This document shows, one piece after another, positions 35,008 through 46,524 of a DNA stretch of 64,000 bases. Below the pieces are notes generated by a model that was not told the DNA's origin, did not search any database, and saw only the letters and a list, made by a program, of their open reading frames with translations. Both the position numbers and the translations under genes were made by a program. Origin of the DNA: Cymodocea nodosa (lineage: Eukaryota > Streptophyta > Magnoliopsida > Alismatales > Cymodoceaceae); contig CM072339.1 in the NCBI GenBank assembly GCA_036874045.1, positions 13,089,501-13,153,500 of the forward strand, given 5' to 3'. How positions within the stretch are numbered: the first letter of the stretch is position 1; the number at the start of each line of letters is the position of its first letter.

Positions 35008-36011
35008 TGAAAATTCCTAGGTAGGTGTTCTTACTAATTGTTTAGTGCTTAGAGAACGGGTCCATGTGCTCATAAATAAATAGTAGAAGATTAATTACAT
35101 ACCAGTCTAAAGCTTTCCATTCAATAAATATTTGTTGTCGGATGAAGTTGAATCAGTTGCTTCTCCTTTTAGTTCCTCCAACGCATTCTCCTTTCTTTTA
35201 AAAGTGTTGGTAACTCGTAAATAATATTCTGTTTTATATATATACTGCACATCCATAAAGTGAATAAATCTCGTTACAAGAATGTGTCTTGCAACGTGCA
35301 TCGTGGTTCCTGTTTTTATGGGTACATGTATCACTACTAATTTCAAATTTTGGTAACCACTAAATCGACGAAGTTTCGTTCGTGGTTAAAAGAATAACTA
35401 TTCTGCTTAATCCACGAACTAACCTCGTTGAGTTACAAATAACTCAATTGAACACAGTCGATTACTGTTGCTAACACCACGGACTAACTTCGTTGAGTTA
35501 CAGATAACTCAACGGAGTGACCTTATATTATATTACTGACCTCGTAGAGTTACGTTTAACTTAATGAACTTACTTCGTTGAGTTAACACTTGGCAACTTC
35601 TAAGTTTTACTCTCGTAAGTTCCTCTCTATTCTTTTCTTTATTTATTTTGCTAACTGAAATAAAGTTAAATCTATGTCATTAATGCATCATTCTAATTAA
35701 AATTCATTTAAATCTAAACATTATATAAAGATTTAACTTGCAGGTCATTTTATGTTATGCAGAATTTACATTTTACCTTGCAACATGCAGAAATTTTTAA
35801 GCATTTATCCTGTCATTCAGTAAATTGTAAATTTGTTAAACATTCTTTCATAATATTCCACAAAATATATATAATAGTCAATACATTCCATTCATTTTCA
35901 CATCCAAAACACGTATGAAAATTGCATCTGAAAAATTTACATTCATTAATATGAATCAATTACATTACAAGTACATCATACAATTTTACACAAGTAGACG
36001 AACAATACAAT
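35008..36011. promoter_or_regulatory. Leader of capsid gag with motif array and TATA-like box
   Basis: No gene I can support. Inverted GTTGAGTTA / AACTCAACGGA motifs lie at about 35,395-35,590. A TATATATAAA on the - strand (about 35,236-35,246) is roughly 230 bp before the gag ATG. The same ~0.7-kb leader precedes the second gag copy (55,160-55,960), so it travels with this gag. Confidence 0.5.
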
Positions 36012-38230
36012 TTAATCTCTATTCCTTAGTTCATCTACTTCCTTCTAGAGTTTTTCTAATTGAATCCCTAATTGATTAATCCTTTCTACTGCTCCCGTAA
36101 TTCCTCTAAACGGTACAGCTAGTTCTGCAGCTACAAAATTTCTGTATTCTTTCACTGAAATGGTTCTAGATCTGATCCTTTTTTATGCCCATTTCGTGAA
36201 ATCAATACAGTCCACCATCAGCAGTGGAATCAAATCTCCATAAAATAATTTCTTCTTCACTATTTTCAGCTTGGAGATAAAAACTACAGACCAATTTATT
36301 TGAATCCTATTTACAACTGCATATGTGGCCCATTTGACAAATTGACTTAATTCTATGTCATGGCCCTATCGTTGGTAGACATTTTTAATCAAAATGTTAG
36401 CTACCATGTGTGCTTTACCATTTAAATGCTTCAATCTGTTTAATAAAGGCACACCAGGATTGATAGCTAAATAATCCTTAATTTGCTATTCTGTCCACTC
36501 GACTATAGTTGTATCTTCCAAAATTTTTATACCTTCATTCTTTAAACCAAAAATGTTGTGGAGAAGCTCTAGTGTTATCTGTACATCAGCTTCCTCCACG
36601 TTGGAAATTAATCCTCCTTCTCTTTCTCTTAAATTTGCATAAAAATAGGGCACTAAATTCTCATAAACTGCGTGCCCTCTTTCTTAAGAAATGAATTGCA
36701 GTAGACCTTGGAATTCAAATAAATCTTTGATTTCTTGCATTCCATCCCAATTTACTGGTCTACTGTAAATAATGTCGTAACCCCTTATTTCTTGGTATTT
36801 GGTATAAGCTTCCCGACTACAAAAATGTACTTTATTCAAAATTGTTGTTTCAATCGGGTCAGGAAGGTGACTTTGTTGTTCTAGAGGGGTTTGTACTTAC
36901 TCTTCCTCTAACATAGGCTGCATTTGAACATTCTCTACAGATTCTTGAATTTTTGCTTTTGCTTTTGTCTATGGTGGTGAGCTAGCAGAACTCTCCACTC
37001 TATCTTAAATTCTTTCCATAAATTGCTGAAGAGTTTCTTGCTCTTCAATGGAATCTGTAAAGTTATTTTTGTCCAAATGGCTTCTTTCAACCTCTTCATG
37101 TTCTGCTCTTTCTTCTTCCTCCTGACTACCAATCTGTTCTGTTACTGTTCTTTTTGATTCTGTAATAGGTTGGGATGGAGTAACGGGCAATTCAATTTCT
37201 ACCCTAATTTTTGTTCTTTCTTCTTATACAGGCTGTAGACTAATTTCAGCCTGATTTTTTTCTTTTCTTTGCTCCTGCTGCTACAACTCCTACTCCTCCT
37301 CAAAATTGAATAGTAGGTTTATAAATATTTGCTCCATAGGCCCTGTAAAAATTGGTACTTCAGATTTAATTTCCTCATATTCAGGCACTTTTTCTTTTCC
37401 TTTCTTTTTTCTGATTAGTTGTGCCTATTCTTCCTCTTCATCTTCTGAAATTAAATCTACAAAATAGGCTCTACAGGCTTTCGAGCCACAGGTACTGGCT
37501 CTTCCTATTTAACTCTTTTTATAACTACTGGTCTCGAAGGACCAGCCTCTCCGACAGCACTTGATTTAGTTACTGCCTGATACTATTCAACTTTTATTTT
37601 GTACTAGGCCCTTATCCTTTCTTCGACCCTTTTTTTCTTAATGGCATCATATAAAATATGTGCCTTAGCCGTAGCTATTTCTTGAGTATCACCTTGGTCT
37701 CTTATTGTTTTGACCAAGCTAGTAAATTCTTTCTCTTCTTCTTCAATTCTTGGCCAAGCAAATGCAACTCGTGGCACTAGCTCTATTGGTCGAATTAGAG
37801 GTCCTAACTACTGTTCCTCAGGAACAGGTCTTTCAGCAGTTGGTTCTTCCTATTCTTCAGTTGCCTCTTCTTCATTTTCTTTCCTTTCTTGCTCCCAAAT
37901 CGCCCATCTAGCTCGTCTATAGATTCGTCTTTTGAACCAGAGCTGGGACTTACGTTGGATTAATTCTAGGGCAACTTCATTACTTGGCCTTATTTTTCTT
38001 TCCTTGCTTATAGCAATTTCTGTTGCAACCTTTATGCTTGTTTCCATTATTTGAGGTATTTGTATACTCAATTCTACTAAATCTCTTCTGAAATTGAAAA
38101 GTTCTGATTCTACCTTCTATAGCTCTTTCTCTCTTGTCGTATTTCTGATCTTCTACTGCACGTGCCATTCTTCTGATTGCTTCAGAAATTCTGATGTGTC
38201 AACAGCCTCTTCCTAGAACTCGGGTGTCAT
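36012..38230 (-). pseudogene. Envelope-like ORF of the Athila-type element, fossil
   Basis: From ATG at 38,230: an acidic/basic, low-complexity N-terminal half rich in Glu, Lys and Arg, then a folded C-terminal domain with IKDLFEFQGLLQF, 'YAVVNRIQINWSVVFIS', 'KKLFYGD' and a terminal heptad-like coil. It clearly parallels the Sirevirus copies at 56-58 and 61-63 kb (IRDLFEFQGLIKF, NRIQINW, KLFYGD). It resembles the plant 'putative transposon protein' domain common after pol in Athila and Sirevirus elements. No signal peptide or membrane span is evident, so a true envelope role is unsupported. Several breaks. Confidence 0.7.
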
Positions 38231-38799
38231 CTTCCTCATCGTGGAGTTACACAACAACACAGAATCACTCTGATTTCTACTGTTCTAGATTCTAAATGAT
38301 TTGCCAGATAATGCCCCCAAAACCCTAGGTTTTAGTTTAAATAAGCCCTAAGTTTAGGCGAGTAATCGAGTCATTTCCCGAACCAACTATTACTATTTTA
38401 TCCGTGGTCTTAGCTACAGTACTCCGTTGAGTTACAGTTAACTCAACGGAATAAGCTCGTTGACTAACTCAAGGAGTAAGCTCGTTGAGTTAAGCGTAAC
38501 TCAACGGACTCCCCCGTACAAACAAATATAATAATAAAAATACTATAGATAATAGTTTTTCTATTTTTTACCAGTTTAATCGATATGATGTTTCGGTCAG
38601 ACCTAAATATTTTTTCCAGTTGAACCAATACTATGTTTTGGTAAAACCAACACTTTTTCTGAAAATTAATATACATATTTTTGATGTTCCGGTCATATCG
38701 ATAGATTCAGTCGATTGAACCGCAACAATTTTTATATTATATATATATATTATTATTATTATTTTTTTTCTGTATAAACATAAAAACTAATTTCTTACT
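38231..38799. promoter_or_regulatory. Promoter-like spacer between pol and the envelope-like ORF
   Basis: A TATTTAAA on the - strand (38,336-38,343) lies about 105 bp before the envelope-like ATG. GTTGAGTTA / AACTCAACGGA motifs are packed into 38,425-38,512. Further upstream are three 'ggtcagacc' / 'ggttcaac' type segments (38,590-38,720) and a (TA)n(TTA)n microsatellite at about 38,736-38,768. Confidence 0.5.
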
Positions 38800-41602
38800 A
38801 AATAAAGCTCGAGTAGTCCTCCACTCTAACTTCTTCTATAATTCCAAAGGAGCTTTTTGGTGTTTTTAGAATAGGTTTCAGTCTTTGTCCATTTACTTTA
38901 AATATATTCTGATTTTTAGGATTTTCAATTTCAGTAACTCCATAAGGATAAATGTTTCGAACTATGTAAGGTCATGCCCATCTAGATCTTAATTTTCCTG
39001 GATGGTTATGGAGTCTAGCCATATAAAGATATACTTCTTGTCCTATTTCAAAGCTTTTTGGAATAATTATTCTATCATGCTAGAATTTAATTTTTTCTTT
39101 TTCTCTTACAGTCTTCGAATAAGCTTTATTTCTAAATTCTTCTAATTCAATTAATTACATTTTTCTATTTTCAGCAGCTTGACTTAAATTAGTGTTCAGA
39201 GTTTTTAATGCCCAATAAGCTTTATGTTCTATTTCAGTAGGTAAATGACAACTTTTTCCATATACTAGCCTAAAAGGTGGCATACCTAAGCTCATTTTAT
39301 AAGTAGTTCTATAAGCCCAAAGTGCATCTATCAATCTATTAGCTCAATCTGTTCTAGTAGGATTTACTACTTTTTCTAAGATTAACTTAATTTGTTTGTT
39401 TGCACTTTCTACTTGTCCACTTGTTTGCAGATGATATGATGTTGCAATTTTGTGGTTTACTCCATATTTCTTCATTAAAACTTCAAAACTTCTATTACAG
39501 AAATGAGTTCCTCTATCACTGATACCACCCCCAACAATATGTAATTAAATTAATTAGATATAGGAAATTGACCTATAAAATCTATTCTCTACACATCAAA
39601 GATTTCAACCTCAACAATAGGATTAAGAGTCATCATATTCCTCTTTGATATTCTTCCTATTTATTGACATCTTAAACAACTTAAGCAATATTTATGAGCA
39701 TCTTTGAATAGTGTTGGCCAATAAAACCCACATTGTAGAATTTTTGCAGTAGTTTTCCCTAAACCAAAATGCCCTCCACAAGCTTGGTCATGAAAGAAAG
39801 ACAATATGCTCGAATATTCAGTTTCTGGAACACACATCCTTAAAATCAGATCAGGACATTCTTAAATAAGTATGGGTCTTCCCAATAGTAATATTTTACT
39901 CTTGACAATATTTCTTATCCTGTTTATTCCAATCCTTAGGTGTTAGACCAGTAACTAAGTAATTAACTATGTTTGCATACCAAGGTATTGTGTTGATGGT
40001 CATTAATTGTTCATTAGGAAAATTATCCTTAATTTCAATATTTGATTTTTCTATTTGTAATCTTCATAAATGATCTACTACTACATTCTCACAACCTTTT
40101 TTATCTTTAATTTCTAGATCAAATTCTTGCAATAATAATATCCATCGGATCAATTTAGGTTTAGTTTCTTTTTTCTTTATTAGATGTTTTAAAGCTGAAT
40201 GATATGTGTATACTGTTACTTTAGATCCAATCAGATATGATCTAAACTTTTCTAAGGCAAACACAACAGCTAATAATTCTTTTTCAGTAGTTGTGTAATT
40301 AACTTCAGCATCATTTAAGGTTTTGCTTGCATAATGAATCACTCTAGGAGATTTTTCTATCTTCTGTCCCAACACTGCTCCTACAGCAAAATCAGATGCA
40401 TCGCACATTAATTCAAATGGATGGCTCCAATCAGGTGCTTGAATTATAGGAATTTAAATTAAGCTAGTCTTAACTTTGAAAAATGCTTCCTTAAAATCTT
40501 TATCAAAGTTAAATGAAACATCTTTTAATAGATTAGTTAAAGGTCTAGCTATCTTGCTAAAGTCTTTAATAAATCTTCTATAAAAACCAGCATGTCCTAG
40601 AAATGATCTTATATCTTTTACTGATTTAGGTTCTGGTAGATTAGAAATTACTTCTATTTTAGCTTTATCTACTTCCAACCTTTTCTTAGAAACAACATGC
40701 CCTAAGACTATTCATTGTTTTACCATGAAGTGACATTTTTCCCAATTTAAAACCAGATTTTTTTCCACACAACGTTTTAATATTAAGTCTAAATTTTTTA
40801 AACATACTACATATGAATTGCGATATACAGTAAAATCATCCATAAATATTTCTAAAAAATCTTCAGTCATTCTAGTAAATATGCCCTACATACACCTTTG
40901 AAAGGTAGCTAGCGCATTGCATAATTCGAATGACATTCTCTTAAAAGCATAAGTTCCATTATGATAGGTGAAAGTTGTTTTCTCTTGATCCTCTAATGCT
41001 ATTGGAATTTGATTATACCCTGAATACCCGTCTAGGAAACAAAAATATTTTTTCCCTGCTAATCTTTCCAGCATTTGATCTATAAAAGGTAAGGGAAAAT
41101 GATCTTTCCTAGTCACAACATTCAGTTTTCTATAGTCTATACATACTCTCCAACCTGATTGAATTCTAGTAGGTATCAAGTCTTGACTTTCATTCCTAAT
41201 AATTGTTAATCCTGATTTCTTGGGAACTACATGGATTGGACAAACCCACGAGCTATCAAAAATCGGATAAATTATGTCATTATCTAACCATTTAATTATT
41301 TCCTTCCTGGCTACTTCTTTAAGGTTTGGATTTAATCTCCTCTCAGGAATTGTAACAGGTTTAGCATTCTCTTCTAAATATATGTGGTGACAGCATAAAG
41401 TTGAACTTAACCCTTTTATATCAGTCATAGTCCATCCTATTACTTCTTTATAACCTTTTACTACATCTTTTAATTTAGCTATTTGATCCTCTTTTAAATC
41501 TGAAGCAATAATGATTAGACAGGTTCGTTTATCTTCCAGAAATATATAGGTTAATTCATGAGGTAAAGGTTTTAATTCTAAATGTTGCCCATTAGAAGCT
41601 AG
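38800..41602 (-). pseudogene. Athila-type pol: RT, RNase H, integrase (fossil)
   Basis: RT (41,600-40,450) has 'PLPHELTYIFLEDKRT', 'GWRVCIDYRKLN', 'DHFPLPFIDQMLERLAGK' and 'CFLDGYSGYNQI', the diagnostic Athila wording. RNase H (about 40,408-40,064) has [15 protein letters not shown] and '[20 protein letters not shown]'. Integrase (about 39,900-38,820) has the HHCC-type 'HKYCLSCLRCQ', 'TSYHLQTSGQVE' and the C-terminal 'PGKLRSRWA' segment. Order RT-RH-INT is that of Ty3/Gypsy. Several breaks; not functional. Confidence 0.9.
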
Positions 41603-41607
41603 AGCTC

Positions 41608-44117
41608 TGTTTAGAATGAAAAAGTGCATATTATTAACAGTTAAATGATGGTTAATTGCATAATATTTAGCTTATCATATAAGAATTAAGCCATTATGTT
41701 ATAATTGCACTGTTATATGCTTTAATTAAAGAATGTGCTTAATTTTGGGGAATTAATGTTAATTTAGTACATTTCTGAACTATCGGTAAGTTGTAGGCTG
41801 TGAAATTCTTAAGTATCCGAATTTTCTGATAATTCAGACAGTTATGTTTAACAGACCGAACATGTCGGATAGTTATGTTTAAATTGTCGAGCAATTATGT
41901 TTTGAAAGTTTCCTAAAGTTAATAACTAGTCGTTTCGTTGCATTAATTTCTCATTTAGCTAAACGTTAAGTTAACGTGTGTTTTTATTGAAAAGCATGAT
42001 ATGTTTTAAAGTTATATCTTCTGTATCATGAACAGTGCACGTTTTGATAACTCGTTAAGTTAGTGAGTAAAAGAAGAGACGAACTCGTTAAGTTAGTATT
42101 ATACACGTGGTGAAATTATAAGTTACGAATGTTGTATTGTATCACGTGAGATGCACATGTTTAACTCGTTAACATAACTAAATGCATTGAGTTGCTATAT
42201 TGAACACTAAGGCAACGCGTTAGGTTAGCATTATAAACTTAAGTTGTTATTTTTGCATGTGGTAAAATTCTTATTATAAAAACATTTGTTTATTACTGAA
42301 TCAATGAGTTATCTATAACTATCCAAAATTGCAGTTGGGTCGGACAATTATATATATAACTCTCCGAAATCTCTTTTTATTTATAAAATAGCTGAGGACA
42401 TGTGTCATGTTCTAGTAAAGTGACTTAAGTGGATTTTCGATGAGTTAGCTGTAACTATCCGAAATGCATCTGAGCATCGGATAGTTAGACCTGTAACTCT
42501 CCGAAATGTTATTTTATAATTAAAATACTGCTAACACGTGTCAAGATCTGGTAGATTTACTTAAGTTATATATCGGTGAGTTATTTGTAAATATCCGAAA
42601 TGCATTTGAGCATCGGATAGTTAAGTTTATAAGTATCCAAAATGCACCTAAGCATCGGATAGTTAAGTTTATACACGTGTTTTATAGTTAAATCAACAAA
42701 GAAAGTCCGTTGAGTTATCTGTAACTCCACGGACTATTTATTTTCTAATATGCCACGTAGCGGTTGCAGGAATGGACAGTTGGAAGAAAAACCACGTTTG
42801 CACGTATCACGTAGGAATTCACTCGTCGCAGGGAGAAGAAATCATCGTCGTTGATATGAATGAAAGAAATCCAACCGACCATTCAAGCAGAAGCAGTTAC
42901 TACTGAAGAAATATAAAAGGCAAGAAAAAGAAGAAGAAAAGTGTGTGATCGATGGACGGCCAGTGTATACAAAAAAGGAGCACCGAGCTTTCTACAGACA
43001 GTATCAACGATTCTCTGAAGTATCACACCAACCATCGTTACCTCCACCACAATCACCAACCATCGAAGGTCTGTGAGAATACTTTCTTGATGTCGGGTCG
43101 ATTTCGAGCCAAACATAGTGCTTGACAACCACTGTGAGGAGTGATCGCATCGCGGGAAGGGAAGCCATTTTCACCAAGCACCGACTCATATTTCAGGAGA
43201 TCGTAAAGCTTTTAGCCTTGGCTTCGGGTTGATGCCTGTATGCTAAAGAGAAGATTATCTTGCAATTCTGGACTCGCGATTCTATAGGGAGAGGAGACAG
43301 AATTGTAAGTGGTTTAATTTTCAGTGGTGTAATCGCGTTGCAAGTAGTGTTGGAAGTATTTACTATCAAGTGAGATTACTTTACATTTCACCTTTCGCCC
43401 ATTTCCATGTTCATATTAAAACAAAAATACCAAAAATAATTTATCTATGTTTGTATGTTGTATTTGAGTGTTGTATTGTTTGTGTTGTACCATGATTAAT
43501 GTTATCTTTGTCAATGTTGTGATTGTTTTATGTTTGTTTTAGTTTTACAGTTTACAAAAATTGGTTTGTTCAAAAGACTTAAAGATTTTAATGGTTACTG
43601 TTTGAATTATCTGAATGTTAGTATTGCTTAATGATAAATCCAATGTTAACTAACATTAAAGAGCTTAATTGATGTTATTTACAATCTATGGAATCGCCCA
43701 ATGGTTGGTCGAATTCCTCTGTAAATAGCAATATTAAAAAGAAAAGACAGGCTCGTGGAATTAACTTAAGTCCACGAGGTTAGTCCGTTGAGTTAGCCAT
43801 AACTCAACGAACTTTGTCTGTTGAGTTAACTATAATTCAACGGAGAGCTTATTGAATATATAAATTTGATTGTTAACAAATGAACAGTTCTCAAATTCTT
43901 CAGCAATTCCCTATAGGATCGACCTGTACTTACACATTAATACAATAGACACTGTGCACTTGCAGTTAAAGTACAAATTGGAATTAATATCTAAATTGTA
44001 TTAAAGGTTATTTGTTTACTTCTAAAAGAAAGAATAGGCATAAAGATAAATTAATTAAGTAAGAACAGAAGTAACAAATCCAAGTTTTTCTAGTGTAGTG
44101 TTGGGAAAACACAAACA
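41608..44117 (+). mobile_element. Solo Athila-type LTR inserted in pol
   Basis: TGTTTAGAATG...AACACAAACA, 2,510 bp, opposite in orientation to its host element. An exact target duplication AGCTC lies on both sides (41,603-41,607 and 44,118-44,122). No internal region, so an LTR-LTR recombination product. It is about 0.32 kb longer than the host element's own LTRs because of an extra block at 41,916-42,310 that is also in Sirevirus LTR D. Confidence 0.9.
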
Positions 44118-44132
44118 AGCTCCTAATTGAAC

Positions 44133-44180
44133 ATCATCATTTTCTAAATTAATTTCTTCTAGATCTCCTTCTATATTTAT
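44133..44180. repeat. 48-bp direct repeat flanking an LTR insertion (left copy)
   Basis: Identical to 45,745-45,792 over 48 bp. Both are - strand Athila sequence just after the protease. They bracket the insertion at 44,181-45,744. Confidence 0.9.
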
Positions 44181-45744
44181 AATTTATCTATGTTTAAGTG
44201 TGGGGGGGTGTTCAAGCTTTAATTTTGCCCATTTTTAATGAATTTTATAAGTAATTTTGCATGATATTATATATCTATGATGGATAAATGATATTAATTA
44301 TGGGTAATATAAGTCTTGAAATATAGTGCAATATAGAAATTTAATTAACAAGTGCATCCCCCATTGGATATAATTTTACATGAAACACATTGATTTATTT
44401 TGCATGTCCTATGTTAGCTAACGTCTCTTGGAGTTCAACTTCCATTAATTATAGGTAACATATATATGGGAGGAGCTTAATGCAAAAGACCAAAGAAGAT
44501 GTAAAGAATCAAAAGTTGGTGGACTAAACTTTAAAGAAGAAGACATGCCAACACCTTATTGGCCCTCCTAGATCTATGGCATCTTATTGGCTTGGTGATA
44601 AAACCAAGGTGCCACATCAAAGAGAGAGAAGACAAAACAACATAAATACAAGGGGAGAGGATTTTCGGCCAACACCTTGGTGCTTCCAATGAGAGAAAGA
44701 AAGAAGAGAAGAAAGCTTGGAGGTGAGGCTTATGCTTGCAAGGAGACCATCCATTGATGCTATTCACCATTCCAAGGGCTAAGGAGAAGACGTCCAAGCT
44801 TGGAGGTGGATTTGCTGCCAAGTTCCATTGAATTCAAAGCTCTAGAGAAGAAGATAAGAAGCTCCTAAGGTAGTGACAACTCTTAGAGTTTATTATTTTC
44901 TTGTATATAAGGAAGAATTGATGAGAAATGGTGGTGAATATCTCAATTATATGTCTTCTTAGCTAGATAGAGTTCAATGAATGTATATGAATGTTTAATT
45001 CTTCTTTTCAACTTCTAATTTGCATCCTCTATTCACATGTATTGTTGGGGCTGTTGGTGAGGCTTTCACACGAGTGAATGACACTCATCAATGGTGGCTT
45101 GGCGCATTTGAGAAGAAGGTGTGAATTCAAAGAAGAAGAAAATAAGTGTTGATGTTCATTTGAATGAAGAACCTATCACTTATATCTAGTTGTTAATTTT
45201 AATTTCAATAGTTAATTGAGTTTGTTATATCTTATATTGATCACATTTTGTCCTAATCAATCTCCAAAAAGAATTTCTAATGCAAGTAGTATGGTATAGT
45301 TTAGCTAGATTAGCAAATAGCATAGTTGCATGCATTTAGTATAAATTAGAATAGAGTAGTATAGTCTATTGAACCTTGTTGTTTTATTTTTCTTTCCTTA
45401 ATATTGATGCATTGATATCACTTCTGAAATCACGTGGAACTTGTGTGCATGTTATAATTGAATGAGTTGATAGATTTACAAGTAAAGAAATTGATTCACA
45501 TCACCATTTTCCACTACAAATTGCCTTGAAATTGCATGATTTGTGAGCTTGTGTTAACTTTGATTATTCTACATTCACATGTCATTAATTTACTGAAGTA
45601 TACCTAAGAGCTTGAAGAACAAGTTGAGTAATTGTTGATTAAGTCATAAACACAATCCTTGTGGAAGAATGACCTGTATTTGCCATGTACACCAAAAGAA
45701 CTATGCACTTGCAGTAAAGCTTGAGCTAAAAATATAGCTCAACA
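44181..45744 (+). mobile_element. Truncated Gypsy element: PPT plus LTR 'X'
   Basis: Only 28 bp of internal sequence ending in 'aagtgtggggggg' (an Athila-style PPT, 44,195-44,208), then an LTR TGTTCAAGC...GCTCAACA (44,209-45,744, 1,536 bp). The LTR end shares 'actatgcacttgcagt' with the Athila LTRs but is otherwise a different family. There is no 5-bp duplication; instead 48 bp of target are repeated. The LTR holds no gene I can support. Confidence 0.75.
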
Positions 45745-46524
45745 ATCATCATTTTCTAAATTAATTTCTTCTAGATCTCCTTCTATATTTATGCTTTCAC
45801 TTTCCTCTAAAGTTTCAGAATTGATTTGCCTATTTAATTCTTCTTGAATCACATCATCTAACATATCTCCTTCATCTTCTAAAAAGTCTATGGTATGTAA
45901 GGACATTTCTAACTCTTCAAACCTTTCTGGTTTGAAAATATTTAATTGAGTATCCTCATTACCATATGCTAACTTCATTACTCTAGTTTTACAATTTATA
46001 ATAGCCCCTGATATTGCTAAAAATGGTCTTCCCAAAATTAAAGATGTATCACTATTTTTATGCTTAATTTGTTGGGAATCCAAAATTACAATATCAATAG
46101 GATATATAAAGTTTTTGATTTTAATTAAGACATCCTCTATTTTTCCTCTAGGGTATCTTATACTTCTATCAGCTAATTGAATAACCATACTAGTAGGAGT
46201 TAAGTCTTCTAATCCTAAGGATGCAAATATATCACTTGGCATAATATTTATACCTGCACCTAAGTCTATTAAGGTTCTTTCTAGAATGGCATTTCCTATG
46301 GTGCATGATATAACAGGGATTCTAGGATTAGATAACTTTTTAGAAATTTGTGGCAGAAATAGGGAACTACTTTGCTCAGCTAAAAAGACATTTCTAAGAA
46401 CTTTTCGCTCTCTTTTCTTAGTACACCAATCCTTCAAAAATTTAGCACAAGGTGGCATTTTCTGCAATAGATCTAACAAAGGAATGTTAACTTGTACTTT
46501 TTCAAAAATTTCTCTGATTTTTTC
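45745..46524 (-). pseudogene. Athila-type aspartic protease, fossil
   Basis: Retropepsin with the active-site segment 'RTLIDLGAGINIMPSDIF' (D-L-G-A box), the flap-side 'IQLADRSIRYPRGKIEDVL' and 'SLILGRPFLAISGAIIN', which together are the standard Athila protease signature. It is preceded by 'KMPPCAKFLKDWCTKKRE', also typical. In the living family it cuts Gag-Pol. Breaks exist in the surrounding polyprotein. Confidence 0.88.

Noticed and set aside
35107-35346. 79-codon frame before capsid gag, with a counterpart at 55,309-55,557
   Set aside because: The two copies differ in ways that do not look like a preserved protein, and the stretch contains the TATA-like box; treated as leader sequence.
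41603-44122. The + strand LTR in pol as the end of a full second element
   Set aside because: An exact AGCTC duplication sits on both sides of a single LTR with no internal sequence, so it is a solo LTR.
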